Part shown: positions 42,673-49,862 of the stretch, one piece after another | Numbering within the stretch: position 1 is the stretch's first letter | How the letters are laid out: each line of letters opens with the position of its first letter | Source of the DNA: Saprospiraceae bacterium | Lineage (GTDB): Bacteria > Bacteroidota > Bacteroidia > Chitinophagales > Saprospiraceae | Assembly: GCA_016787525.1 (NCBI GenBank) | Contig: JAEUUP010000003.1 | Coordinates: 1-64,000, forward strand | Length of the DNA stretch: 64,000 nt | Reading direction: 5' to 3' | The notes under the pieces: model-generated | What the model was told of the DNA's origin: nothing | Database searches by the model: none | The model's input: only the letters and a program-made list of their open reading frames with translations | Program-made: the position numbers and the translations under genes

Positions 42673-42683
42673 GCTTTTTATGA

Positions 42684-45041
42684 TTAATTTTTTACAATTT
42701 TCAACACTTGGTGACGATCGTCTTTCATTTTTAAATGCAGAAAATAGACACCGTTCGCTATATCCGAAATATTCATTTGATACTGAGGGGTATCCAAACT
42801 AATTGATTTTACACACTGGCCAACAGTATTAAAAAGTTTTAATTCATACTCAGTATTCAACACTTGAGGCTCAATTTGTAAGGTAAAAACACTGGATACT
42901 GGATTTGGGGAAACGCTCGCAAAGGCTTGACTATTAGGCTCTTGCGTCGGCGTAGTGCCGTCGGTATTGTACGACATTTGATAAGCTGATAAACCACCAC
43001 GCTGATTGCCGACGAATAGTTCTAACTTGTTTTCATGAGTTGTTACATTTCCAATTGCCAAAGTAACATGTCCACCACTTTTCAAGAGACCATAATCGTT
43101 ATTGATGAGCCTAAAAGTATCGTTCAATTTGCCCTCAATATTATCATAAACCCTAATTCTGCCAGATTCGCTCCCGCAAAACAAGTACATTTTATTATTC
43201 AAGGGCATAAAAACAGGTGCAGCAAAACCTGTCGGAAATCCGAACTCACCCACGTCAACCGCTCCAACTTTTGAAATAGTAGCCGTGGATGCAAAATTAG
43301 GAACTGTTCTTGTTCCAATATTTCTAAAAAAACGAATATAACCCGTTCGCGTCCCTGACACAATATCGGGCAAACCATCTTTATCGAGGTCAACAATTTG
43401 TGGTTTGCATGCTGCACCCGCTTCGATATTTTTCCAAACAGGAACAGGTGTTGCCATACTGAGGGGTCGGTTTGCACCTGCTTTATTTTCTACAAAAAAC
43501 AAAGTACCACTCTCCTCACCTACTAATAAATCGAGATCGCCATCACCATCCAAATCGCCAAATGTAGGACTAAAATTATAATTATCAAGACTTGATAAAG
43601 ACTTAAAATTCAACCAATTGTCATCAACTAGTCGAAAAACTGGAGCTGAGGCAGAACCAATATTTTGAAATAGAAACAAACGTGCATCACGCTCGCTTAG
43701 AGGCGCATACAACGTACCATTTCCCACTACTAAGTCTAACAAGCCATCTGCATTCACATCTACAAGAGTAGGGTTTGCACCCGTTCCCAAATCAATCATA
43801 TCTCGCACTAAAAAATCTTTGCTTTGAATTTGGAAAGTTGGCACAGCGTTAGTCCCTGTGTTCTTATAGAACCAATTGACAGCATAGTTTTCAATATAAT
43901 TAGTTGAAGCAGGCGAAACAATCAAGTCTTTTTTCCCATCAAAATCTAAATCTAACAAATAAGAGGCAGGGAAAACGGGCAAATTGACCCCCTCAGTATT
44001 CGACGGAAAATTATTGTCTTGCGCTGTTATCAAAGCTGTTGAACGCGTGCCACCATTGATTAAAAAACTCACATTTTCAAAAGAAATGCTACCCAAAAGC
44101 GCATCTTTATCACCATCGTTATCAGCATCAAAAGTGGTAATGGCTGCTCCAGGGTGACGCAAAACGATTGGTACGCCTCCTTGAAAACCAGATGCGCATG
44201 TATTGTTGTTGCCTAACTTAACCGATTTAGTAAAGCCATTGTCCAAAAATTTGCCCCAGCAATCGTCATAAAGTTCAAAAACAAGGCTATCACGTCTGAA
44301 ACTACGTTCAACACTATAATTTCGATACATATAAACGTGCCCACCACCGACTTCAAAGCTCAAAATATCGAGGTCACCATCGCCGTCAATATCGTCAATA
44401 GCTGGTAAATCTACCGAATTGACATAAATATTGGTTGACAAGCCATTCAGTAGATAGCTCAAAATATTGCCTCGAAAAGCAAAATTCATTCGATCGAAAG
44501 CGATTCTATTATTAACCATTTTGCCTTTAAAAACACGAATACCACCAATTGCCCCATCGTTATAGGTGAAGATATCAGTAATACCATCGCCATTGAAGTC
44601 TCGAAGCAAAGCCCAATCATTCAGTTTGGGAAAGTTATCCAAATATTCGGGGCTAAAAACGTATTTATTATTTACATTAAGATATGTCACCGATGCATTC
44701 CCGATACGGTCGAAGGCAAAAAGGTCGAGCTTACCATCGTTGTTGAGATCAATTTCGCTGAATTGGGGACAATTGAAGCCTCCTACAAGGGCATTTTCGT
44801 AAATGGGATTGCCAGCCGAATTTTTCTGGAATGGGTAGAAAACACGCCGCAATTCGTTGGCATTTTGCCCCCTCAGTAAAATGGGCAAAAAACACATCAT
44901 AATAAGAAGAATTATTACAGATTTACGAAAATTTAAAGTTTTCGTAAATCTGATACCCAATTTAAAATCAAATGAAACGGCGGTGAAGTCTTGAAACTCG
45001 CCGCCGTTGGTACGATTTGTATGATTCAATTTTTTAAGCAT
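42684..45041 (-). CDS. FG-GAP/VCBS-repeat secreted protein with T9SS type A domain
   Basis: A protein of up to 785 residues. After a signal-like segment (VIILLIMMCFLPILLRGQ, about residues 42-59) come at least six FG-GAP/VCBS-type repeats with calcium-binding motifs D.N.DG..D (DLNNDGKLDLFAFD, DFNGDGITDIF, DIDGDGDLDILSF, DLDGDGDLDLLVG, DLDKDGLPDIVSG), forming an integrin-like propeller. The C-terminal 80 residues (SPNPVSSVFTLQI to VLKIVKN) are a type A sorting domain. It is probably a T9SS-secreted surface protein. The true start is uncertain: about 40 residues before the signal include two hairpin arms, so translation may start further in. Four exact 10-mers are spread through it. Confidence 0.82.
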   Translation of the reverse strand: MLKKLNHTNRTNGGEFQDFTAVSFDFKLGIRFTKTLNFRKSVIILLIMMCFLPILLRGQNANELRRVFYPFQKNSAGNPIYENALVGGFNCPQFSEIDLNNDGKLDLFAFDRIGNASVTYLNVNNKYVFSPEYLDNFPKLNDWALLRDFNGDGITDIFTYNDGAIGGIRVFKGKMVNNRIAFDRMNFAFRGNILSYLLNGLSTNIYVNSVDLPAIDDIDGDGDLDILSFEVGGGHVYMYRNYSVERSFRRDSLVFELYDDCWGKFLDNGFTKSVKLGNNNTCASGFQGGVPIVLRHPGAAITTFDADNDGDKDALLGSISFENVSFLINGGTRSTALITAQDNNFPSNTEGVNLPVFPASYLLDLDFDGKKDLIVSPASTNYIENYAVNWFYKNTGTNAVPTFQIQSKDFLVRDMIDLGTGANPTLVDVNADGLLDLVVGNGTLYAPLSERDARLFLFQNIGSASAPVFRLVDDNWLNFKSLSSLDNYNFSPTFGDLDGDGDLDLLVGEESGTLFFVENKAGANRPLSMATPVPVWKNIEAGAACKPQIVDLDKDGLPDIVSGTRTGYIRFFRNIGTRTVPNFASTATISKVGAVDVGEFGFPTGFAAPVFMPLNNKMYLFCGSESGRIRVYDNIEGKLNDTFRLINNDYGLLKSGGHVTLAIGNVTTHENKLELFVGNQRGGLSAYQMSYNTDGTTPTQEPNSQAFASVSPNPVSSVFTLQIEPQVLNTEYELKLFNTVGQCVKSISLDTPQYQMNISDIANGVYFLHLKMKDDRHQVLKIVKN
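44918..44952. repeat. Hairpin CAGATTTACGAAAA / TTTTCGTAAATCTG
   Basis: A perfect 14-bp stem with a 7-base loop (arms 44918-44931, 44939-44952). A second GC-rich hairpin (AACGGCGG 44976-44983, CCGCCGTT 45001-45008) lies next to it. Both are inside the extended 5' end of the FG-GAP gene and probably form a terminator for the upstream zinc-ribbon gene. The outer stem is shared with the hairpin at 59151-59184. Confidence 0.75.
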
Positions 45042-45975
45042 CTGAATAGATATTTTTCAATTTTTCAAGCAAAAACAACATTTTTATGTTCAAATTGGCA
45101 TTGACGTTGAAAAAACGGTTGTTGACTTTGAGCCAAGTTTTATGTTTTTCGAGCCTCGCAATTTGGTGAAAATAGATTTTCTGAGGTTTCTCCAAGGGTG
45201 CTTTCCAGTACAAGCCAAATTCGGTCATAGCAAAACCTTCTTTGCCACTGCCTAAAAAAGTGGAATCACTGATGAGGTAAATAAACTCATCTTTGGCAGC
45301 GAAAACAAAGCTTTTAGCCGCATTTTGTAGTGTGTTGAAAGGCATTTTAACAAAATCTGTATAAATACGCTCTTTTTCATTCGCCAAATCGAGATAGTCG
45401 AACACCATCTGCTTCAAATCAACATGCCCCCTCGTTGCTTTTTCATATTTCATAATTTTTTCGGACAAAACCATCGGACTAATGTCACGACAATTGTAAA
45501 CAATATGATACAATGCCAAACTTGAAACGGCACTGTTCAATTGTTTTTCTAGTTGAAATACTGAGGGGGTGGTTTGACTAAAATGTAATTCGGAAATTTC
45601 TTCCGCAATCTGCTTTGAGCGTCTGTCAACGGTTGTATAAAAGTTCTTTGTTAAAACTGCTTTCAAGTAGTCATCAACTTTTTCAGGTGCAATCCACGAT
45701 GACAGGCGTTTAAGTTCTTCAAAAAATAAAGACTTTGTTTGCTCCTCCAATGCTGTTAAGTCCTGAAAATTGTATTTGGAATTTTGAACCACATGTTTGC
45801 TCAAAACGATAGGCGACATGGGAGAGCCGCAACCGTAGCAAAATCGTGCATCAGCAGGGTTTTTCTTGGTACACGAAGGACATTCAGCAAGCGGAATGTC
45901 AATATTGGCACCGCAATGGTGGCAAAATTTTGCGTTATCAACAAGTTGTGTATGACACTTTGGACAAAAAATCAT
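45034..45975 (-). CDS. Double zinc-ribbon protein of unknown function
   Basis: A 313-residue protein. The ATG at 45975 (MIFCPKCHTQL) is preferred to the frame start at 46011. Two N-terminal zinc ribbons are obvious: CPKC...CHHC and CPSC...CYGC (residues 4-55), four Cys pairs in total. The remaining 250 residues have no recognised domain; the last 60 residues (WKAPLEKPQKIYFHQIARLE) form strands reminiscent of a PH-like domain. There is no signal or membrane segment. One exact 10-mer encodes TTPSV. The gene ends 8 bases inside the largest possible frame of the next gene. Confidence 0.72.
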   Translation of the reverse strand: MIFCPKCHTQLVDNAKFCHHCGANIDIPLAECPSCTKKNPADARFCYGCGSPMSPIVLSKHVVQNSKYNFQDLTALEEQTKSLFFEELKRLSSWIAPEKVDDYLKAVLTKNFYTTVDRRSKQIAEEISELHFSQTTPSVFQLEKQLNSAVSSLALYHIVYNCRDISPMVLSEKIMKYEKATRGHVDLKQMVFDYLDLANEKERIYTDFVKMPFNTLQNAAKSFVFAAKDEFIYLISDSTFLGSGKEGFAMTEFGLYWKAPLEKPQKIYFHQIARLEKHKTWLKVNNRFFNVNANLNIKMLFLLEKLKNIYSDA

Positions 45976-46074
45976 TTGAAATAAAAAAGTTTCGTTAGCT
46001 GTTACAAACAAAACTCAATGGAGTTCGGTTTACAATAACCTATTCTGACTCACAAAATTAACTTTTTATTACGA

Positions 46075-46251
46075 ATGGCGAAACAAAAGAAAAAAATGGA
46101 TTTACCACAAAAAACCTGTGAGGTTTGTAAAAGAAATTTCCAATGGCGCAAAAAATGGGAAAAAGTATGGGACGATGTGAAATATTGCAGCGATAAATGT
46201 CGAAAAAATAGAAATCAAGAAATTTTAAAATCAAAAGCGACCCCTCAGTAA
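46075..46251 (+). CDS. Small DUF2256 protein (58 residues)
   Basis: A 58-residue open frame from ATG 46075 to TAA 46249-46251, missed by a 60-residue cutoff. It begins with a Lys-rich segment (MAKQKKK), then carries the family signature [18 protein letters not shown], followed by KYCSDKC: two Cys pairs (CxxC and CxxxC) forming a probable zinc site and the WRKKW core. The role is unknown. The iterated CCCCTCAGTA provides its last codons and the stop (ACC CCT CAG TAA), and its 3' end lies in a hairpin terminator. It diverges from the zinc-ribbon gene. Confidence 0.85.
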   Translation: MAKQKKKMDLPQKTCEVCKRNFQWRKKWEKVWDDVKYCSDKCRKNRNQEILKSKATPQ

Positions 46252-46265
46252 GAAAGGTCGCTTTT
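46233..46265 (+). terminator. Terminator of the DUF2256 gene with the 10-mer at its loop
   Basis: AAAAGCGACC (46233-46242) pairs with GGTCGCTTTT (46256-46265). The 13-base loop begins within the CCCCTCAGTA copy at 46241 and includes the stop codon. Confidence 0.85.
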
Positions 46266-46296
46266 CTGCATTTTAGACTTTCGATGTATCTGACTA

Positions 46297-47280
46297 TTAG
46301 AGTGCGAGGATTTGTGCCATACGCATCAGAGAATCGTTGACAGGTTTGGTTCTGTTGATGGCATCGTCGAACGATGTAAAAGATAAATCGTTGTTCAAAA
46401 TACCCACCATGACATTGGATTTGCCTGCCAACAACGCATTAACAGCTTCATAGCCCAGACGACTGGCCAATACACGGTCAATACACGTCGGTGAGCCACC
46501 ACGTTGTAGATGACCTATGACTGTGACTTTAGTATCGTAGTTTTCGATGCGTTCTTGTACTTGCTTGGCGACTGCGGCAGCACCGCCTTCTTTATTGCCC
46601 TCGGCAACGATGATGATACCGAAAGGTTTTTGACGTTTTGCCGATTTTTTGAGATGCAGCACGAGGTCGTCAATATTATAATTGTTTTCAGGAATCATAA
46701 CGCCACCAGCTCCTGAACCAATAGCCGAATGAAGTGCGATGAAACCTGCATGACGACCCATGACCTCCACAAAAAACAAGCGGTTGTGCGAATAAGCTGT
46801 GTCACGGATCTTGTCCGCCGCTTCCATGGCTGTATTGATAGCTGTATCGAATCCGATGGTCAAATCTGTTCCATAAAGGTCATTGTCAATAGTGCCTGGC
46901 ACACCCACAATCGGAATATCGTATTCACTCGAAAAGACTTTTGCACCCGTGAAAGTACCATTGCCACCGATAGCGACAATCGCATCAATGTCAAAAGCTT
47001 GCAAAGATTCATATGCCCTTGCACGACCCTCGGGTGTCATAAACTCCATTGAGCGAGCTGTTTTCAACATCGTACCACCTCTTTGGATAATATTGCCAAC
47101 ATCCCCCGTTTCCAATCGTCTGATTTTACCTTCAATCATGCCTTGATAGCCTCTTTCGACTCCAAAAACGTGTAAATCATTGTAAATTGCTGTCCGTACA
47201 ACGGCACGAATGGCTGCATTCATGCCTGGTGCATCGCCACCAGAAGTTAAAACTGCTAAACGTTTGATTGCTCTTGTCAT
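46297..47280 (-). CDS. pfkA: ATP-dependent 6-phosphofructokinase
   Basis: A 327-residue glycolytic kinase converting fructose 6-phosphate to fructose 1,6-bisphosphate. The start AVLTSGGDAPGMNAAIRAVVR is the ATP-binding signature. AIGGNGTFTGAKVF, PIVGVPGTIDNDLYGTDLTIGFDTA (with the catalytic Asp in TIDND) and FVEVMGRHAGFIAL are standard. GTIDNDLYGTD and the GGNGT spacing suggest the ATP-dependent rather than PPi-dependent type. The length matches bacterial PfkA. It has no iterated 10-mer, but copies lie on both sides (46241, 47300). Confidence 0.95.
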   Translation of the reverse strand: MTRAIKRLAVLTSGGDAPGMNAAIRAVVRTAIYNDLHVFGVERGYQGMIEGKIRRLETGDVGNIIQRGGTMLKTARSMEFMTPEGRARAYESLQAFDIDAIVAIGGNGTFTGAKVFSSEYDIPIVGVPGTIDNDLYGTDLTIGFDTAINTAMEAADKIRDTAYSHNRLFFVEVMGRHAGFIALHSAIGSGAGGVMIPENNYNIDDLVLHLKKSAKRQKPFGIIIVAEGNKEGGAAAVAKQVQERIENYDTKVTVIGHLQRGGSPTCIDRVLASRLGYEAVNALLAGKSNVMVGILNNDLSFTSFDDAINRTKPVNDSLMRMAQILAL

Positions 47281-47677
47281 AAAAATTACTTAAAATGGAC
47301 CCCTCAGTATTTATTACTTAATTGATTATTAATTACTAATATTCAAGTTATCAATCAGTTTTAAGAGTCTTATTTATTGATTATTGATTATATTAACTGA
47401 TGTTATGCAGCCGTAAGAAAATAATGGCAACATCGGTTGCGGTTGCAAGCTCTCTCGTTCCATGAAAAGGAATTTTCAGAGCGAATCATATTTTTTAGAC
47501 AAAGCTTAAAAAATATGATTCGCTCTGAAAAGTTTATTTGCTGCCAAAGGCGGCTAAAAAATTTAACTTATTGATTTTCAATAGACCACAAGTCTATTAT
47601 TTATTGCTCATAGTCTGTTAGAATATTAACAATCTATGAGCAATCAACAAGCATCAATCGTATTGGTCGATGATTGA
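47281..47677. other. Repeat-rich intergenic region
   Basis: A 397-base gap between two minus-strand genes. It contains an exact CCCCTCAGTA at 47300, AT-rich stretches with TTGATTATTGATTA, a 25-bp perfect inverted repeat at 47473-47531, and ATTGCTCATAG/CTATGAGCAAT arms at 47603-47613 and 47634-47644. A GCCGC/GGCGGC-like pair flanks the long hairpin, as at 22-151. No gene is supported. Confidence 0.6.
47473..47531. repeat. 25-bp perfect inverted repeat hairpin
   Basis: TTTTCAGAGCGAATCATATTTTTTA-like arms: 47473-47497 and 47507-47531 are perfect complements with a 9-base loop. The stem is AT-rich with a GCTCTG end, echoing the GAGCGAG end of the hairpin at 50-120. It is probably a foldback element or strong terminator. 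Confidence 0.85.
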
Positions 47678-48538
47678 CTAAATAAAAGATACATTGATGT
47701 TTTTCAAATGAAAATCCACCAAAGCATCAATTGGTTTTTGAATCACGACACCCAAAGTTAAATCGTGTTCTTCGAGGGTTGTTTTTAAAATATCTCGAAA
47801 GTGATAAGCAACCGAACCAACAAAGTGAATCGGAATATTGTGGCAACCATCATATTTTAAAATATGGCGGCGAGTTAACTCGGTAAAAGCTTCACTAGCC
47901 AACTTTTGAATGTAAAAATGGTCGCGGTGTTTTGAGAAAAAACGTGCATACGAAGCCAGATAAACATTAGGTCCATCGCCATAGATTTTATTCAAAATAG
48001 CACGCTTGTCGCTACCAAAGTCTTCATGAAAATATTGAACCATATCCTCAGGCAACTCGCGATAGAAATAAGCCCGAATCAATAATTTACCCAAATGCGA
48101 ACCACTGCCCTCATCACCAAGCAAATAGCCCAAGTTCGAGACATTATCAGTCACATCCTTTCCATCGTACAAACACGTGTTAGAGCCTGTTCCGATGATG
48201 CATGCGATGCCCGCATTTGTGCCACAAGTCGCTCTAGCACTTGCCAACAAATCGTGTTCCACTTCTAACACCTCAGTATGCCTAAAAATACGTGCCAAGC
48301 CTCTTTTGACTATATCACAGCGCATCTTATCGGAACAACCTGCACCATAAAAATAAACCCATTTCGCTTTGTCAACATCCACATCGTGAATGAATTGCTT
48401 GTTTAATTCAGTTTCTATTCTGTCCTCATCATGAAAAAAAGGATTGAAACCCATTGTGGAGTGCAATTCGCGACTACCATCGCTATTTATTATTTGCCAA
48501 TCGGCTTTTGTAGAGCCGCTATCTACGATAATTAACAT
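47678..48538 (-). CDS. N-acetylglucosamine kinase-like protein (BadF/BcrA ATPase family)
   Basis: A 286-residue sugar kinase-like ATPase. The phosphate-binding loop is MLIIVDSGSTKADWQI, and IACIIGTGSNTCLYDG and GYLLGDEGSGSHLGK are the second and third nucleotide-binding signatures of the BadF/BadG/BcrA family that includes N-acetylglucosamine kinases. Next to GH73 and GH20 enzyme genes it probably phosphorylates GlcNAc or a muropeptide sugar, but specificity is inference. A minus-strand promoter box lies at 48585. A one-mismatch variant of the 10-mer occurs near 48270, with no exact copy. Confidence 0.82.
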   Translation of the reverse strand: MLIIVDSGSTKADWQIINSDGSRELHSTMGFNPFFHDEDRIETELNKQFIHDVDVDKAKWVYFYGAGCSDKMRCDIVKRGLARIFRHTEVLEVEHDLLASARATCGTNAGIACIIGTGSNTCLYDGKDVTDNVSNLGYLLGDEGSGSHLGKLLIRAYFYRELPEDMVQYFHEDFGSDKRAILNKIYGDGPNVYLASYARFFSKHRDHFYIQKLASEAFTELTRRHILKYDGCHNIPIHFVGSVAYHFRDILKTTLEEHDLTLGVVIQKPIDALVDFHLKNINVSFI

Positions 48539-48584
48539 TTTGATTAAGATTTTGAATGTATGACTCTCTGTTTTTTATAGTCAG

Positions 48585-48592
48585 CAAAGTTA
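48585..48592 (-). promoter_or_regulatory. Candidate -7 box (TAACTTTG) for the GlcNAc-kinase-like gene
   Basis: The minus-strand TAACTTTG lies 46 bases before the ATG at 48538. No clear -33 element is seen. Confidence 0.4.
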
Positions 48593-48703
48593 GTGTGTAT
48601 TTTTAACACGAAGTTAATATTCTTCATTTTTTTAAAAAAAACACACGATTTTATAGCAAAATAAACTGTTTAAAAAAAAATGTTTTTTTTTCTTTCAAAA
48701 AAA

Positions 48704-48736
48704 TTTGTTTTATAAAAACTTTTTGTTTTAAATTTG
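48704..48736 (+). promoter_or_regulatory. Candidate promoter TTTG-N21-TAAATTTG for the GH73 gene
   Basis: TTTG (48704-48707) and TAAATTTG (48729-48736) fit the Bacteroidota -33/-7 consensus with close to normal spacing, 58 bases before the ATG. This is the best complete promoter I can see in the window. Confidence 0.5.
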
Positions 48737-48794
48737 TACTATAATTATAAAACAAAATTATTGAGAGTTTTAAAATAAACAAAAATACCGAGCC

Positions 48795-49745
48795 ATGACA
48801 AATCAACCTAACTACATTCAAATCGGACAAGTCGAACGTCAAAGTGATGTTCCTCGGAATTGGCAACTTGTCATTGATTCTAACAAAATACAAGATTTTG
48901 TCTTGAAAAATTGGCTAAATTTAGTCATACTTGCGCTTTTATCTTACATTTTCATCAATCGTAATATTTATTTTTCGATTGATAATGGCTCTGATTTAGG
49001 CAATAAAAATACCAAAGGCAAAATAGAGCAAGTGGCATTGAAAGAAAAAAACTTAAAACAAAATGTAAAAAACAAAACTATTGCCTCCATTGGTGAAACT
49101 GCTTCGCCTAATTTGGACAACTACAAAGTAATGGGTAGTACTGAGGGCGTTGTTGAATTACTACCTAATCGTACTAATGTGTCTAAAACTACTGAGGTTG
49201 TAGCCAAAAGTGCCTATTCAAATGCAGGACCTGAAGCAAATCTGTTCGATAACGTCTCTATTTTTGTTGCACCTGAAAAAGCAAACCCCTCAGTAGTAAA
49301 ATCAAAAGAGGAAAAATGCTGGGACTATGTGCGTCGTTTCATTCAAGTTGCTAAGGCTGAACGTCAGAAGTTTGGAATCCCTATCAGTATCACTTTAGCT
49401 CAAGGACTTTTAGAAAGTGACGCAGGTGAAAGTCGCTTGACGCGCTCTGCTAATAACCATTTTGGTATCAAAACATTCAACAAAAAAGTACCACACGTTA
49501 TAATGAAAGACGATACACCGCTCGATAAATTCAAAAAATACGATTCTGCTTGGCAAAGTTTCCGCGACCATAGTTTGCTTTTGATGCGTGACCACTACCA
49601 ACATTTGCAATACTTGAGCAAAACAGATTATGTAGGTTGGGCAAAAGGTTTGCAAAAAGCTGGATATGCTACCGACAGACAATACGCTGAAAAGTTAGTC
49701 AAAATTATTGAAAATTTAAAATTATATCGCTTCGATGAAGCATAG
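48795..49745 (+). CDS. GH73-type glucosaminidase with N-terminal membrane anchor
   Basis: A 316-residue peptidoglycan-active enzyme. A membrane helix lies at about residues 38-56 (WLNLVILALLSYIFI), so the catalytic domain faces the periplasm. After a linker, residues about 180-312 form a glucosaminidase (GH73) domain: ITLAQGLLESDAGESRL contains the catalytic Glu, followed by ANNHFGIK, YDSAWQSFRDHSLLL and YVGWAKGLQKAGYATD, the family's conserved order. It cleaves GlcNAc-MurNAc linkages in the cell wall and supplies GlcNAc for the neighbouring kinase and hexosaminidase. One exact 10-mer encodes NPSVV in the linker, and degenerate copies occur at 49139 and 49192. Confidence 0.9.
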   Translation: MTNQPNYIQIGQVERQSDVPRNWQLVIDSNKIQDFVLKNWLNLVILALLSYIFINRNIYFSIDNGSDLGNKNTKGKIEQVALKEKNLKQNVKNKTIASIGETASPNLDNYKVMGSTEGVVELLPNRTNVSKTTEVVAKSAYSNAGPEANLFDNVSIFVAPEKANPSVVKSKEEKCWDYVRRFIQVAKAERQKFGIPISITLAQGLLESDAGESRLTRSANNHFGIKTFNKKVPHVIMKDDTPLDKFKKYDSAWQSFRDHSLLLMRDHYQHLQYLSKTDYVGWAKGLQKAGYATDRQYAEKLVKIIENLKLYRFDEA

Positions 49746-49830
49746 ATTTATGATTTGTTGATTTGTTATAAATTAACAAGCAGTCAACCATTTACAAAAA
49801 ATATTGTGGTTTCCTATAGTGTCCTTGCTT

Positions 49831-49859
49831 AAAATCCTGACTTCTGAAGTCAGGATTTT
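49831..49859. terminator. Bidirectional terminator between the GH73 and GH20 genes
   Basis: AAAATCCTGACTTC (49831-49844) and GAAGTCAGGATTTT (49846-49859) are perfect complements around one base, followed by further T. It lies between two converging genes. Confidence 0.88.
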
Positions 49860-49862
49860 TTT

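Noticed and set aside
47473-47531. A small RNA gene
   Set aside because: A perfect hairpin alone does not show transcription, and no promoter reading into it was found.
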